Shown piece after piece: positions 7,866-15,206 of a DNA stretch of 55,551 nt. A program made the translations under genes and the position numbers. The notes beneath the pieces were generated by a model that ran no database searches, was not told the DNA's origin, and was given only the letters and a program-made list of their open reading frames with translations. The stretch spans positions 1 to 55,551 of the forward strand of contig QLTU01000025.1 in the NCBI GenBank assembly GCA_003268905.1. The letters are read 5' to 3'. This stretch comes from Acidovorax defluvii (GTDB lineage Bacteria > Pseudomonadota > Gammaproteobacteria > Burkholderiales > Burkholderiaceae_C). The number at the start of each line of letters is the position of its first letter. Position 1 is the first letter of the stretch.

Positions 7866-8372
7866 CTAGGCCTGATGAATGCAAACTGCAGTGGGGAATG
7901 CGCGGGAAACCCATGCTTCTTTGGCTGTCTCAACCATAAAAGGCACCTCTGATGCACCAATGGCCCGCGCGACAGTGAGCCTATGGTTGCCGTCAGAGAC
8001 CAACCCTTTGTCAAGACTGCCGTGCTTCACAAGAAAAATTGGCGAAAGCGCTGTGCCTTGAGCCCAGGCATCGATGACACCCGCAATCTTTGAGCGAACA
8101 TGAATATTATTCGACCAGAGGGTGTTCGATTCATAAAACTCCGGTCGGTCTAGCCCAGCCCAAAGTTCACCCATCTGGCAGTTGTAGATGCTCAGTCCAG
8201 ATGACACGATTTCCTGGTGAATGTCATTGAACGAGATTGACGCAGGGGAGGCATCCCACTTCGGGACAATGGCAGGCATTTTATTTCTGTATTTGCGGAT
8301 CAGTTTTTCAGACGCTGCAAATTCCTCCAGCGCTTTTTCTCGTTCCGCCATAACGCTTTCAATAGAGATCAT
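7866..8372 (-). CDS. ParB/sulfiredoxin-like fold protein
   Basis: This is a 168-residue protein, convergent with the zinc-finger gene. Residues 90-160 contain SPIFLVKHGSLDKG and then VSDGNHRLTVARAIGASEVP. That is the hallmark of the ParB N-terminal/Srx superfamily, with the usual DG-x-HR substituted as DGNHR. In ParB this loop binds nucleotide; stand-alone members include nucleases and kinases. The N-terminal 60 residues are helical. It lacks the HTH and C-terminal domains of a true segregation ParB, so I do not call it ParB. Its partner and role are unknown. Confidence 0.6.
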   Translation of the reverse strand: MISIESVMAEREKALEEFAASEKLIRKYRNKMPAIVPKWDASPASISFNDIHQEIVSSGLSIYNCQMGELWAGLDRPEFYESNTLWSNNIHVRSKIAGVIDAWAQGTALSPIFLVKHGSLDKGLVSDGNHRLTVARAIGASEVPFMVETAKEAWVSRAFPTAVCIHQA

Positions 8373-8522
8373 GTTGGCTCAAGGCATGCGCCTGAGTTTT
8401 GCGTTTAAACACTTAAACCGTTGATTTTCAAACAGTTTTTTCTGCATGGGCTCTTGCAGAGCGACTGCATTTAAACACTCGCTCAGGGAGATAGCCAAGT
8501 AGGGCAGAGGTGTGGATTGCCT

Positions 8523-8816
8523 TCATGTGCGGACCGTAAGCGTCATCTTCTCGGCGAGCACCAGCGCCCACTTCGAGCCGTAGTCCGCAGAACCCCGCGC
8601 GTAGCGCTCCGCAGCAGCGACCTGCTCCAATGTCGGTGCATGTAGGCCGTGTTCTGCCGCATAGCTGCACGCTGCGCGGTGGACGGCCTCCAGCTCCAGC
8701 CTGATCCACTCCTCCACGTCGCGGCCCTTGCGGTGCGTGGCTTCTTCCTGGAAGGCGTCGTAGAGCACGCTGGCCGGGGCCTGTCGGGGCCTGAAAAAGT
8801 CGTGTTCGATGGTCAT
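8523..8816 (-). CDS. Small conserved-looking plasmid protein (97 aa)
   Basis: The start is ATG 8816 (MTIEHDFFRPRQ). The peptide is mostly helical with WIRLELEAVHRAACSYAAEH, then HAPTLEQVAAAERYARGS and YGSKWALVLAEKM. The pattern of a tail with AERYA followed by DYGSKWA recalls hypothetical proteins I associate with plasmids and integrative elements of proteobacteria, but I know no function. It lies upstream of, and divergent from, hipBA. Confidence 0.6.
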   Translation of the reverse strand: MTIEHDFFRPRQAPASVLYDAFQEEATHRKGRDVEEWIRLELEAVHRAACSYAAEHGLHAPTLEQVAAAERYARGSADYGSKWALVLAEKMTLTVRT

Positions 8817-9060
8817 GGCATCCTTTGTCCTCTCTGCGCGATCATAGGCAGAGTGAATGATGGCCGTTCTCAGCGGGCCCTGATGAGGTTGATCGCCCCT
8901 AAGCCCCAAACACCAGAATCGCAACGCTCGCTGCGAAGTTTGACCTTAACCATGGGGTTGCACTCTTTTCGAAGAGAGCGCTTAGTTTTAACCCCAACCA
9001 CCACCGCAATTAGTCAAAAACGAATAGTTCGTTGCGGTTGGCTTGTGGCCCGAGTCCATA

Positions 9061-9080
9061 ATCGCTAGAATCTAAGCGAT
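9061..9080. promoter_or_regulatory. Probable HipB operator
   Basis: ATCGCT-N8-AGCGAT lies 24 bases upstream of the hipB ATG. The half-site spacing of eight bases is the same as in the Escherichia coli hipBA operators (TATCC-N8-GGATA), although the half-site sequence differs. It probably mediates autorepression by HipB/HipBA. Confidence 0.6.
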
Positions 9081-9103
9081 CATTGCGATATAGGAGTGCG
9101 ACC

Positions 9104-9415
9104 ATGCTGATACCAGTAACGTCAGTTGAAACGGTGGGTGCGGCCATCCGCGCTATGCGCAAGGTCAGCGGCATCCGTCAAGATGATGTTGCAGGCGTAA
9201 GCCACATGTTCCTGCGCGATCTGGAGAAGGGCAAAGAGACCGTGCAGTTCGGGCTCGTGCTCAAGGTGCTCGATGAACTGGGCATCCACATGTTGCTGGA
9301 GGTGCCGGAATCACAGGAACAAGCAGTGGCGATGGCTATGAATCGCCTCATGGGCCGTATGGCGCCTATGGCCCGCATCGTGCACACCCGGACCATAAAG
9401 AAGGACGGCGAATGA
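9104..9415 (+). CDS. hipB: HipB-like antitoxin, XRE family
   Basis: This 103-residue helix-turn-helix protein starts at ATG 9104, with GGAG seven bases upstream. The HTH spans about residues 12-60 (IRAMRKVSGIRQDDVAGVS followed by FLRDLEKGKETVQFGLVLKVL). The stretch LGIHMLLEVP closes the fold as in HipB. It neutralises HipA and represses the operon. Its stop overlaps the hipA start (ATGA), so the two are translationally coupled. Confidence 0.85.
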   Translation: MLIPVTSVETVGAAIRAMRKVSGIRQDDVAGVSHMFLRDLEKGKETVQFGLVLKVLDELGIHMLLEVPESQEQAVAMAMNRLMGRMAPMARIVHTRTIKKDGE

Positions 9416-10743
9416 CCGTCCGCACGCTCCAAGTCCTCATCAACGGTGCCCTGGTGGGCACGCTGCGTGATGCGGACAACATCTGGGCGTTCCAGTACGC
9501 CAGCACCTGGCTGGAAAGCCCCAGCGCATTTTCGCTGGCCCCCTCCATCCCTTTGGTCAGCGAATGGCAGGTGGACGGCGCATCGGTGCGGCCCGTGCAG
9601 TGGTTCTTTGACAACCTGCTGCCCGAGGAACTGATGCGCCAGGTACTGGCAAAAGAGGTGGAAGTCGAGTCCACGGATGCTTTTGGCATGCTGGAGCGCA
9701 TGGGCATGGAGTCCGCTGGGGCTCTGGTGCTGCAGGCAGAGGGCGCAGCGCAAGCCGAAAAGGGCACGCTGCCGCTTTCCTGGAACGACCTGTCACAGCG
9801 CATCCGCAACCTGCCGAGGGCATCACTGAACAAGGAAGCTCCCAAGCGCATGTCTCTGGCCGGGGCACAGCACAAGATGGTGGTCCTCTTCGACCCCGAG
9901 CGCAAGGAGCTGAGCGAGCCCCTGAAAGGCACACCGTCCACCCACATCCTCAAGCCGAACTCCACGGCCGAGGGCTACCCCAACTCAGTGATCAACGAGA
10001 CGTTCACCATGTTGCTGGCCGCGCGCCTGGGGCTCAACGTGCCTGAGGTCTGGAACTTGTACCTGCCAGAGGCTGCGTTCATCATCACGCGCTTCGACCG
10101 CGAACCAGGGCCAACCGAGCCGATCCGCCTGCATGCGCTGGACGGCATCCAGGTGCTCAACGAGCCCGCCCACAACAAATACACCAGCGCGACCCTTCCA
10201 AAGCTCAAAGTCCTCATCGGCCAGTGCCGCAACAAGGCGCTGGCGCGCATGGAGGTGTACCGCTGGATCGTCTTCAACACGATGGTGGGGAACTCGGACG
10301 CGCACTTGAAGAACATCTCGTTCCTGGTGGACCATGACGGCAAGCGCGTGGCGCCTTTCTACGACCTTCTGTGCACCGCGGTGTACCACACGCGGGTGTA
10401 CAGCGACGACGCTGTGGTTTGGCCCCACGAAAAGCTGGCATCCCCCATTGCTGGAGCGAACTTCTTCTCGGACGTGACCTACGAAAAGCTGATCGATACC
10501 GGCATCGAATTGGGGCTCACCAAATCCACCGCAGCGCGAGAGGTTGGAAAGATCGTGGGCAAGCTGCAAGATGCCGCCGACGAGATCGCAGCACAGCTGG
10601 AGGGCAGCATGCGCGATCCAGGCGCCCCGCAAGGCGCTCCGACCAGAGAGACTATGGGCGCTGAAACCCATCTGCTGCGCTCCATCCGCAAGATCGTGAT
10701 CGCGGACATGCTGGCGCGTGTGCGCTTGCCAGCCCACCCGTGA
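9412..10743 (+). CDS. hipA: HipA-family serine/threonine kinase toxin
   Basis: This 443-residue protein has the full HipA length and order. The N-terminal domain includes FDNLLPE. SLAGAQHKMVV is the nucleotide-loop segment. THILKP leads into NETFTMLLAARLGL. The catalytic loop is GNSDAHLKNISFL (Asp and Asn of HxD-like kinases), and the metal-binding segment is APFYDLLCTAVY. HipA kinases phosphorylate tRNA synthetases (GltX in E. coli) and cause growth arrest. All key motifs look intact, so I expect an active toxin serving plasmid addiction or persistence. It is coupled to hipB by an ATGA overlap. Confidence 0.9.
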   Translation: MTVRTLQVLINGALVGTLRDADNIWAFQYASTWLESPSAFSLAPSIPLVSEWQVDGASVRPVQWFFDNLLPEELMRQVLAKEVEVESTDAFGMLERMGMESAGALVLQAEGAAQAEKGTLPLSWNDLSQRIRNLPRASLNKEAPKRMSLAGAQHKMVVLFDPERKELSEPLKGTPSTHILKPNSTAEGYPNSVINETFTMLLAARLGLNVPEVWNLYLPEAAFIITRFDREPGPTEPIRLHALDGIQVLNEPAHNKYTSATLPKLKVLIGQCRNKALARMEVYRWIVFNTMVGNSDAHLKNISFLVDHDGKRVAPFYDLLCTAVYHTRVYSDDAVVWPHEKLASPIAGANFFSDVTYEKLIDTGIELGLTKSTAAREVGKIVGKLQDAADEIAAQLEGSMRDPGAPQGAPTRETMGAETHLLRSIRKIVIADMLARVRLPAHP

Positions 10744-10753
10744 AGGAGCCTCG

Positions 10754-11110
10754 ATGACCAAAGCTATCAGCGTCAGCGCAGCCGTGCCGAAACCGAGCCG
10801 TCGCAACCCCTTCAAGGCAGGGGGACAGCCCGCCCGCCAGTTCGAACAAATGCTCAAGCTCTACGCTGATGGCCACCGCGACCTCTTGCGCTTGGGACCG
10901 GCACGGTGCATGGGCAACAACATGGCCGTGGCCTTCTGGCGGGGCTACGACAGCACCCCACCGCACACCATTGCCAAGGACACCCCCTTGTGGCCCTGCT
11001 ATCGGGCGGGGCAGGCCCAGCGTCTGCTTGACGATGAGCAGGACCGCTATGTGCCGCCCAGGACCAATTCCATCGTGCAGGTGGAATCCCACGCAGGTGC
11101 TCCCCGCTGA
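10754..11110 (+). CDS. Unknown 118-residue protein downstream of hipA
   Basis: It starts at ATG 10754 with AAGGAG 8 bases upstream, 10 bases after hipA, so probably in the same transcript. The N-terminal 30 residues are basic (PKPSRRNPFKAGGQ). Residues 30-100 contain EQMLKLYADGHRDLLRLGP and FWRGYDST, with no recognisable motif. No membrane segment is seen. Confidence 0.6.
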   Translation: MTKAISVSAAVPKPSRRNPFKAGGQPARQFEQMLKLYADGHRDLLRLGPARCMGNNMAVAFWRGYDSTPPHTIAKDTPLWPCYRAGQAQRLLDDEQDRYVPPRTNSIVQVESHAGAPR

Positions 11111-11143
11111 CGGGCGCACCATGCCCCAGTTGGAGCAAGTCCT

Positions 11144-11455
11144 GTGAGCACTGACCTGAAGCCCCAGCGCAAACTTTCCGCCACTGAACAGGCAGCGCTG
11201 CGCGTGCTGCAGGAGCAAGGCGGCTCCCTGATCGAGTGGCGCGTGCCGGAGACCACCGAGAAAGACCCGGTGTTCGGCACCATCACCCCCGGCATGCCCG
11301 TGTACCGCAAGCTGGAGCGGCAGGGCCTGGTGTTCTTCACGGAAGAAGAGCCGTTCGACCTTCCCGGCGACCCACTGGACGGCTTCCAGTTTTCCTGCGA
11401 GATCTACCTGACGGACGAAGGCAAAGCGGTGCTCCGCTCAACTGATAAAGTCTGA
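11144..11455 (+). CDS. Unknown 103-residue protein, possible winged helix
   Basis: GTG start at 11144. The peptide reads LSATEQAALRVLQEQGGSL, then VYRKLERQGLVFFTEEE and EIYLTDEGKAVLRS. This pattern of helix, linked helix, then beta-wing ending in 'LTDEGKAVL' is typical of winged-helix proteins that report their end as 'L-T-x-x-G'. It may therefore bind DNA, but I cannot assign a target. It follows the 118-residue gene by 33 bases. Confidence 0.55.
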   Translation: MSTDLKPQRKLSATEQAALRVLQEQGGSLIEWRVPETTEKDPVFGTITPGMPVYRKLERQGLVFFTEEEPFDLPGDPLDGFQFSCEIYLTDEGKAVLRSTDKV

Positions 11456-11526
11456 AATACATTCAATTGGCTATTGCATTGCTATTAATTGCAATTGATA
11501 ATTGCATAAACTGCAATTCAAATAGC
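11456..11526 (+). promoter_or_regulatory. AT-rich promoter with repeated TTGCAAT-like motifs
   Basis: In about 60 bases there are four or more ATTGCA/TGCAAT words (CTATTGCATTGC, TAATTGCAATTG, ATAATTGCAT, ACTGCAATTC). The base composition is unlike the surrounding coding DNA. It resembles the regions before 248 and 40027 and may bind a shared plasmid regulator. Confidence 0.4.
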
Positions 11527-11670
11527 ATGAAGCCTTCTCACCTAAACGATGCCTTCTGGGACCGAATGTCGCCTGAGCATCAGGCGCTTTACCTTCTGGT
11601 AAGTCCCATGCCTAAAGCGGCCTACACGGTGGACTGGCAAGCCGCGCGCAAGCCTTGCAGTGTGCGTTAA
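11527..11670 (+). CDS. Small protein of 47 residues
   Basis: The start is ATG 11527, after the AT-rich promoter tract. The peptide MKPSHLNDAFWDRMSPEHQ then ALYLLVSPMPKAAYTVDW is short, acidic to neutral and soluble. Its end abuts the start of the next gene. No homology is recognised. Support is the positioned promoter and good codon use. Confidence 0.4.
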   Translation: MKPSHLNDAFWDRMSPEHQALYLLVSPMPKAAYTVDWQAARKPCSVR

Positions 11671-11675
11671 CTGCA

Positions 11676-12140
11676 ATGGAAAAACCTATGAACACTGCAA
11701 TCTATGGCGTCAAGGTCAAGGCCGTCCAAGAGCCCGGATTCGCCAACGTTTGGTCTATCCAGGATGAAGCGGGGAACGCTGTGGCCCGTCTGACCGTGAA
11801 TGGCGAGGCCGATGCCTGGGCCAAACGGATCGAGGACGCGCTGAACGCTCAAACAGCCGCGCCGCAGGGGCAGACAGACACCCGGAAGGAGTCCCTCACC
11901 AATGACGATGTGGGGCGGCTATGCGTAGCCCCTCATCAACTGAAATCTGCCGGGATTGACCAGGTGCTGGGAGCGCTTCGGGCTGGGGGCTCCATCACCA
12001 AGCTGGCCAGCAGCTTCTACAGCGGCGGCTACAGCTACACCCATGTGCTAACGACGAAGCGTGGGACGCAGTACCGCGTGAGCAAGCAAGTGATGCGCTG
12101 GGTGCCAGACACCGTGATTCCTGGCCAAGCGCAGCCCTGA
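11676..12140 (+). CDS. Unknown 154-residue protein upstream of the AAA+ gene
   Basis: It starts at ATG 11676 (or 11688). Residues 5-55 form a small alpha/beta unit (NVWSIQDEAGNAVARLTV, then WAKRIEDALNAQ). A polar linker follows. Residues 80-150 contain VLGALRAGGSITKLASSFYSGGY and YRVSKQVMRWVPD. It precedes the AAA+ ATPase gene by 120 bases on the same strand and may belong to the same functional unit. Function unknown. Confidence 0.55.
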   Translation: MEKPMNTAIYGVKVKAVQEPGFANVWSIQDEAGNAVARLTVNGEADAWAKRIEDALNAQTAAPQGQTDTRKESLTNDDVGRLCVAPHQLKSAGIDQVLGALRAGGSITKLASSFYSGGYSYTHVLTTKRGTQYRVSKQVMRWVPDTVIPGQAQP

Positions 12141-12260
12141 CCCATTCACCAAACGCAAATCGCAAGTCATTGATTCTGATTGTGATTTCGAAAATTTGTA
12201 CAGCGGCGGCACCAAGGGCTGGCATGCACACCAGCCTCACGCACACGTTTTGGAGAACCA
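12141..12260 (+). promoter_or_regulatory. Promoter region of the AAA+ operon
   Basis: This 120-base AT-richer stretch precedes the ATPase gene and ends in a strong ribosome site (GGAGAACCA before ATG 12261). Words such as TTGATTCTGATTGTGATTTCG suggest promoter DNA. No precise boxes are claimed. Confidence 0.3.
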
Positions 12261-13871
12261 ATGTCCCTGACAGTCAGCCCCGAACTCATCGCCGCAACGA
12301 ACTCCAGCTTGCTTCAAACCTATCGCGATGATGCTGACAGAGCCCGCCGCGACGTGGAGATCCACACAGCGAAGTTGACCGATGAGGGCATGAGCGACCT
12401 GATTGCTGCCGCCCGTGCTGTGGAAGACAACAAGACCGAACGCGCACTCGAATCCATTTTGCTGGCCAGGGCTGGCAAGTTCGACAAGCCGGTACCGAAT
12501 TTCAAGGCTTTCCAGGCGGTTTTGCTGGAGTTCATCAAGGCTGATCTGATCGACGGGTGGATTTACGTGACCGGCCCCGATGGGAAGCTGTACCCCCAGC
12601 TCGTGACGGATGTCACCTTTGAAAGCGGCCAGGACTATCGGCGCAACGGGACCCCAATGGTGATGATTGCGACCGCCAGCTACGGGTTCAGCCGCGACGG
12701 CAACTACAAGCCCACTTTTGGCGTGTTCACGCGCCGGCATGCGTTCCATCCCCAGATCGTTGCAAAGCGCCGTGTCGCGGACATTCTGGCCGAGCAGGGT
12801 ATCTACAAGGAAACGCCAGCACTGAAGGCGGCGCACCAAGAGAGCCTGAAGCTGCACTACGGGGGTATTCAAAGCGCCTTTTCTCAGCAATTCCGCATCA
12901 AGGGGAAAGCCTTCCACTCGGAGTCCCGTGACGGCAATGATGGCGATGACCTGACGGGGCGCCGAGTGATCCACGATCTCGATGCCGGGGACTACGAAGC
13001 CGTGGTGCGCCATACAGACTCAGCACTATTCGATGCGGATGATGGCGTGGGCCAAGTGCCAGAGCATCCAGTGGTCAGGGTGTTTGACTTGAGCAGCCAC
13101 GGTTTCTACTGGGTTCACGCGGACAACATGGAGCCCTACGTCTACGACGAATCGCTACGCCACAAGCTGGTCCTGCCCGACACTCACCGCGATCTGTTGG
13201 ACGTTCTCACCACGGACCTCGATGCCTTCGTGAACGACATCATCGAAACCAAGAGCGCCACCAACGTGATCTTGTGCAAAGGCGTGGCGGGCGTCGGCAA
13301 GACGCTGACGGCCGAGGTGTACGCCGAGCTGATCAACCGGCCCCTGTACGCCATCCACGCGGGCACCTTGGGCACCACAGCCGAGGAGATCGAAAAAAAC
13401 CTAAAAATGGTCTTTGACCGTGCCACGCGCTGGGATTGCGCGCTGCTGCTGGATGAGGCGGATGTGTTCGTGGTCAAGCGCGGCGACAGCATCGAGCAGA
13501 ACGCCATCGTGGCTGTGTTCCTGCGAGTGCTGGAGTACACCAAGGCGCTGATGTTCATGACCACCAACAGAGTGGACGACATTGACGACGCCATCATTTC
13601 ACGGTGCGCGGCCATCATCGAATTCGCCGTTCCGGGTGCGGAGCATGCAGCGGCCATTTGGAAGGTGATGGCAACCCAGTTCAAAGCCGATTTGTCCCTC
13701 GATCTGATCGCCCAACTGGTGGACCTCTTCCCAGGCATTGCTCCGCGCGACATCAAGATGCTGCTGCGGCTGGCATTGCGCGTCTCGAAGGCCCACGGCG
13801 AGCCCCTCGATGTGGCCACGTTCCGCCGCTGCGCCATGTTCCGTGCCATCACCATGAAAGCCGAAGCCTGA
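12261..13871 (+). CDS. AAA+ ATPase with unknown N-terminal domain
   Basis: This is a 536-residue protein. Residues 1-320 are an unassigned N-terminal region with mixed sheets. The AAA+ core lies at about 330-500. Walker A is GVAGVGKTLTAEV; Walker B is CALLLDEADVFV; sensor 1 is MFMTTNRVDDID, followed by an arginine-finger-like ISRCAAIIEF segment. The protein ends in a helical lid with GIAPRDIKMLLRLALR. The core resembles the classic AAA clade (remodelling or protease-type), not the helicase loaders. Four bases separate it from the large downstream gene, so the two products probably act together. I know no named system with this pair. Confidence 0.8.
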   Translation: MSLTVSPELIAATNSSLLQTYRDDADRARRDVEIHTAKLTDEGMSDLIAAARAVEDNKTERALESILLARAGKFDKPVPNFKAFQAVLLEFIKADLIDGWIYVTGPDGKLYPQLVTDVTFESGQDYRRNGTPMVMIATASYGFSRDGNYKPTFGVFTRRHAFHPQIVAKRRVADILAEQGIYKETPALKAAHQESLKLHYGGIQSAFSQQFRIKGKAFHSESRDGNDGDDLTGRRVIHDLDAGDYEAVVRHTDSALFDADDGVGQVPEHPVVRVFDLSSHGFYWVHADNMEPYVYDESLRHKLVLPDTHRDLLDVLTTDLDAFVNDIIETKSATNVILCKGVAGVGKTLTAEVYAELINRPLYAIHAGTLGTTAEEIEKNLKMVFDRATRWDCALLLDEADVFVVKRGDSIEQNAIVAVFLRVLEYTKALMFMTTNRVDDIDDAIISRCAAIIEFAVPGAEHAAAIWKVMATQFKADLSLDLIAQLVDLFPGIAPRDIKMLLRLALRVSKAHGEPLDVATFRRCAMFRAITMKAEA

Positions 13872-13874
13872 GCC

Positions 13875-15206
13875 ATGACCAACCACCCAGTGGCGCACAC
13901 CGACGCTGAAGTCCACTCTCTGGGGCGGTTCCAGACCCTTCAGGCGGGCCAGTATTGGCGTGCTCTGGACACCGTGCCCGAGGAGGGCATCGATGCGGGC
14001 ATGGTGCTGCTGATCCAATCTATTCGATTGGTGGATGACAAGCCCCATACGGTAGTCCTGCGCCCCCACCCCCTCAAGTTGGGCCAGTCCCTGTATCTGG
14101 AGATCCCTCAGGAGGAGGGCGGCACACTGCGGTCATGGTTCCGCTACGCCGAGCACCGTTTCCTGCTGGACGACTTCCTGTCCCGATTTGAGTTCGAGCC
14201 CGACCACCAGAAAATCCGAAATGCAGAGGTGCAGGCGGTGCAGGCACGCATCGGCGCGCTTCAAGACGAGCTGGTGCAGGGCCAGAGCAACCCGGCCCTG
14301 ATCGCCGCCCTCGTGCACGAAAAAGAGGCCGAGAAAGCCGCTAAACAGGCCCAGGCCGAGAAGCAAAACGACTCTGAGCCCCACGCTGGCCAAGAGCCCC
14401 CCAAGCTCCCCGCGCAGCTGGAGCCTCCCGTGAATGCCGCCGAGGTGGTGGACATGGCCACTGGTACGGTTGCTCAGGCCATCGAGGGCGGACTATCGCC
14501 GGAGCGGATGGCCGCGCTGCGCGCCGCTGCGAATCGTCAGCACGAGATTGCCACCGTGCGAGCCCAGTGGATCGAAGGCAAGACAAAGGAAATCGCCAAC
14601 GTCATCCAGCAGCTCACACCCTTTTACAGCGAACAGGCTGCAGCAGCCCTGGCGCAGACCGAGGACGTGCGCGCCTTTGTGTCGGATCTCCTGAGGGGGA
14701 TTGAGTCGCTGGACCTGTACCTGGGCAAGGATGTGGAGGTGCAGACGGTGCGAGAAGGGAAGGGGGCTTCCCGCGAGGTGCCTCTGACCTTCGTGCAGCG
14801 CAAATTGCTGGCCGACGAGGAGCTGGCTGTCTGGGCGGATGTGGACGAGAGGTTCGACCACACAAGTGACGATCAGCTTTTTGACGCGCTGCGCGAGCAT
14901 GACGGCCTGGTTGAGCAGATCTTCCCGACCGAGCGCTGCGTGCTGGTGATGGCAACCACACGGCGCAATATCGACTATGGGGATTCGTGGTCGAACATGG
15001 CCCGCAATGCCCAGAACAAGGTGGTGTACCTGCTGGTGCGCGACGGCATGAACATCCACCGGGTGTTTTCGCCCGTGGAGTCCCACCTGGGGGCTGACAG
15101 GCTGTTCCCGACGCAAGACGATCAGGATGGGGTTTTCCGGGGGGCTCGACGGGTCCCGAATCAAGTTCGAGGACGTGGCCTACACGGACCACCTGCGCAA
15201 GCATGA
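13875..15206 (+). CDS. Large AAA+-partner protein, N-terminal part (frameshifted)
   Basis: This is the 5' portion of what looks like one gene of about 1,160 codons. The natural frame runs to about base 15139 (residues 1-422), after which the listed frame is out of register. Contents: a beta-rich start, a charged coiled coil at about 125-175 (LVHEKEAEKAAKQAQAEK) and a second helical region with ERMAALRAAANRQHEIATV. A globular part ends in FPTERCVLVMATTRRNIDYGD and SWSNMARNAQNKVVYLLVRDG. The frame breaks at a run of six Gs (15139-15144); with five Gs it would continue into the next entry. No family is recognised. Confidence 0.7.
   Translation: MTNHPVAHTDAEVHSLGRFQTLQAGQYWRALDTVPEEGIDAGMVLLIQSIRLVDDKPHTVVLRPHPLKLGQSLYLEIPQEEGGTLRSWFRYAEHRFLLDDFLSRFEFEPDHQKIRNAEVQAVQARIGALQDELVQGQSNPALIAALVHEKEAEKAAKQAQAEKQNDSEPHAGQEPPKLPAQLEPPVNAAEVVDMATGTVAQAIEGGLSPERMAALRAAANRQHEIATVRAQWIEGKTKEIANVIQQLTPFYSEQAAAALAQTEDVRAFVSDLLRGIESLDLYLGKDVEVQTVREGKGASREVPLTFVQRKLLADEELAVWADVDERFDHTSDDQLFDALREHDGLVEQIFPTERCVLVMATTRRNIDYGDSWSNMARNAQNKVVYLLVRDGMNIHRVFSPVESHLGADRLFPTQDDQDGVFRGARRVPNQVRGRGLHGPPAQA

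Noticed and set aside
7866..8372. Calling the 168-residue gene a ParB segregation protein
   Set aside because: Only the ParB/Srx-like fold is present, without the DNA-binding HTH, a ParA partner or parS-like sites nearby.
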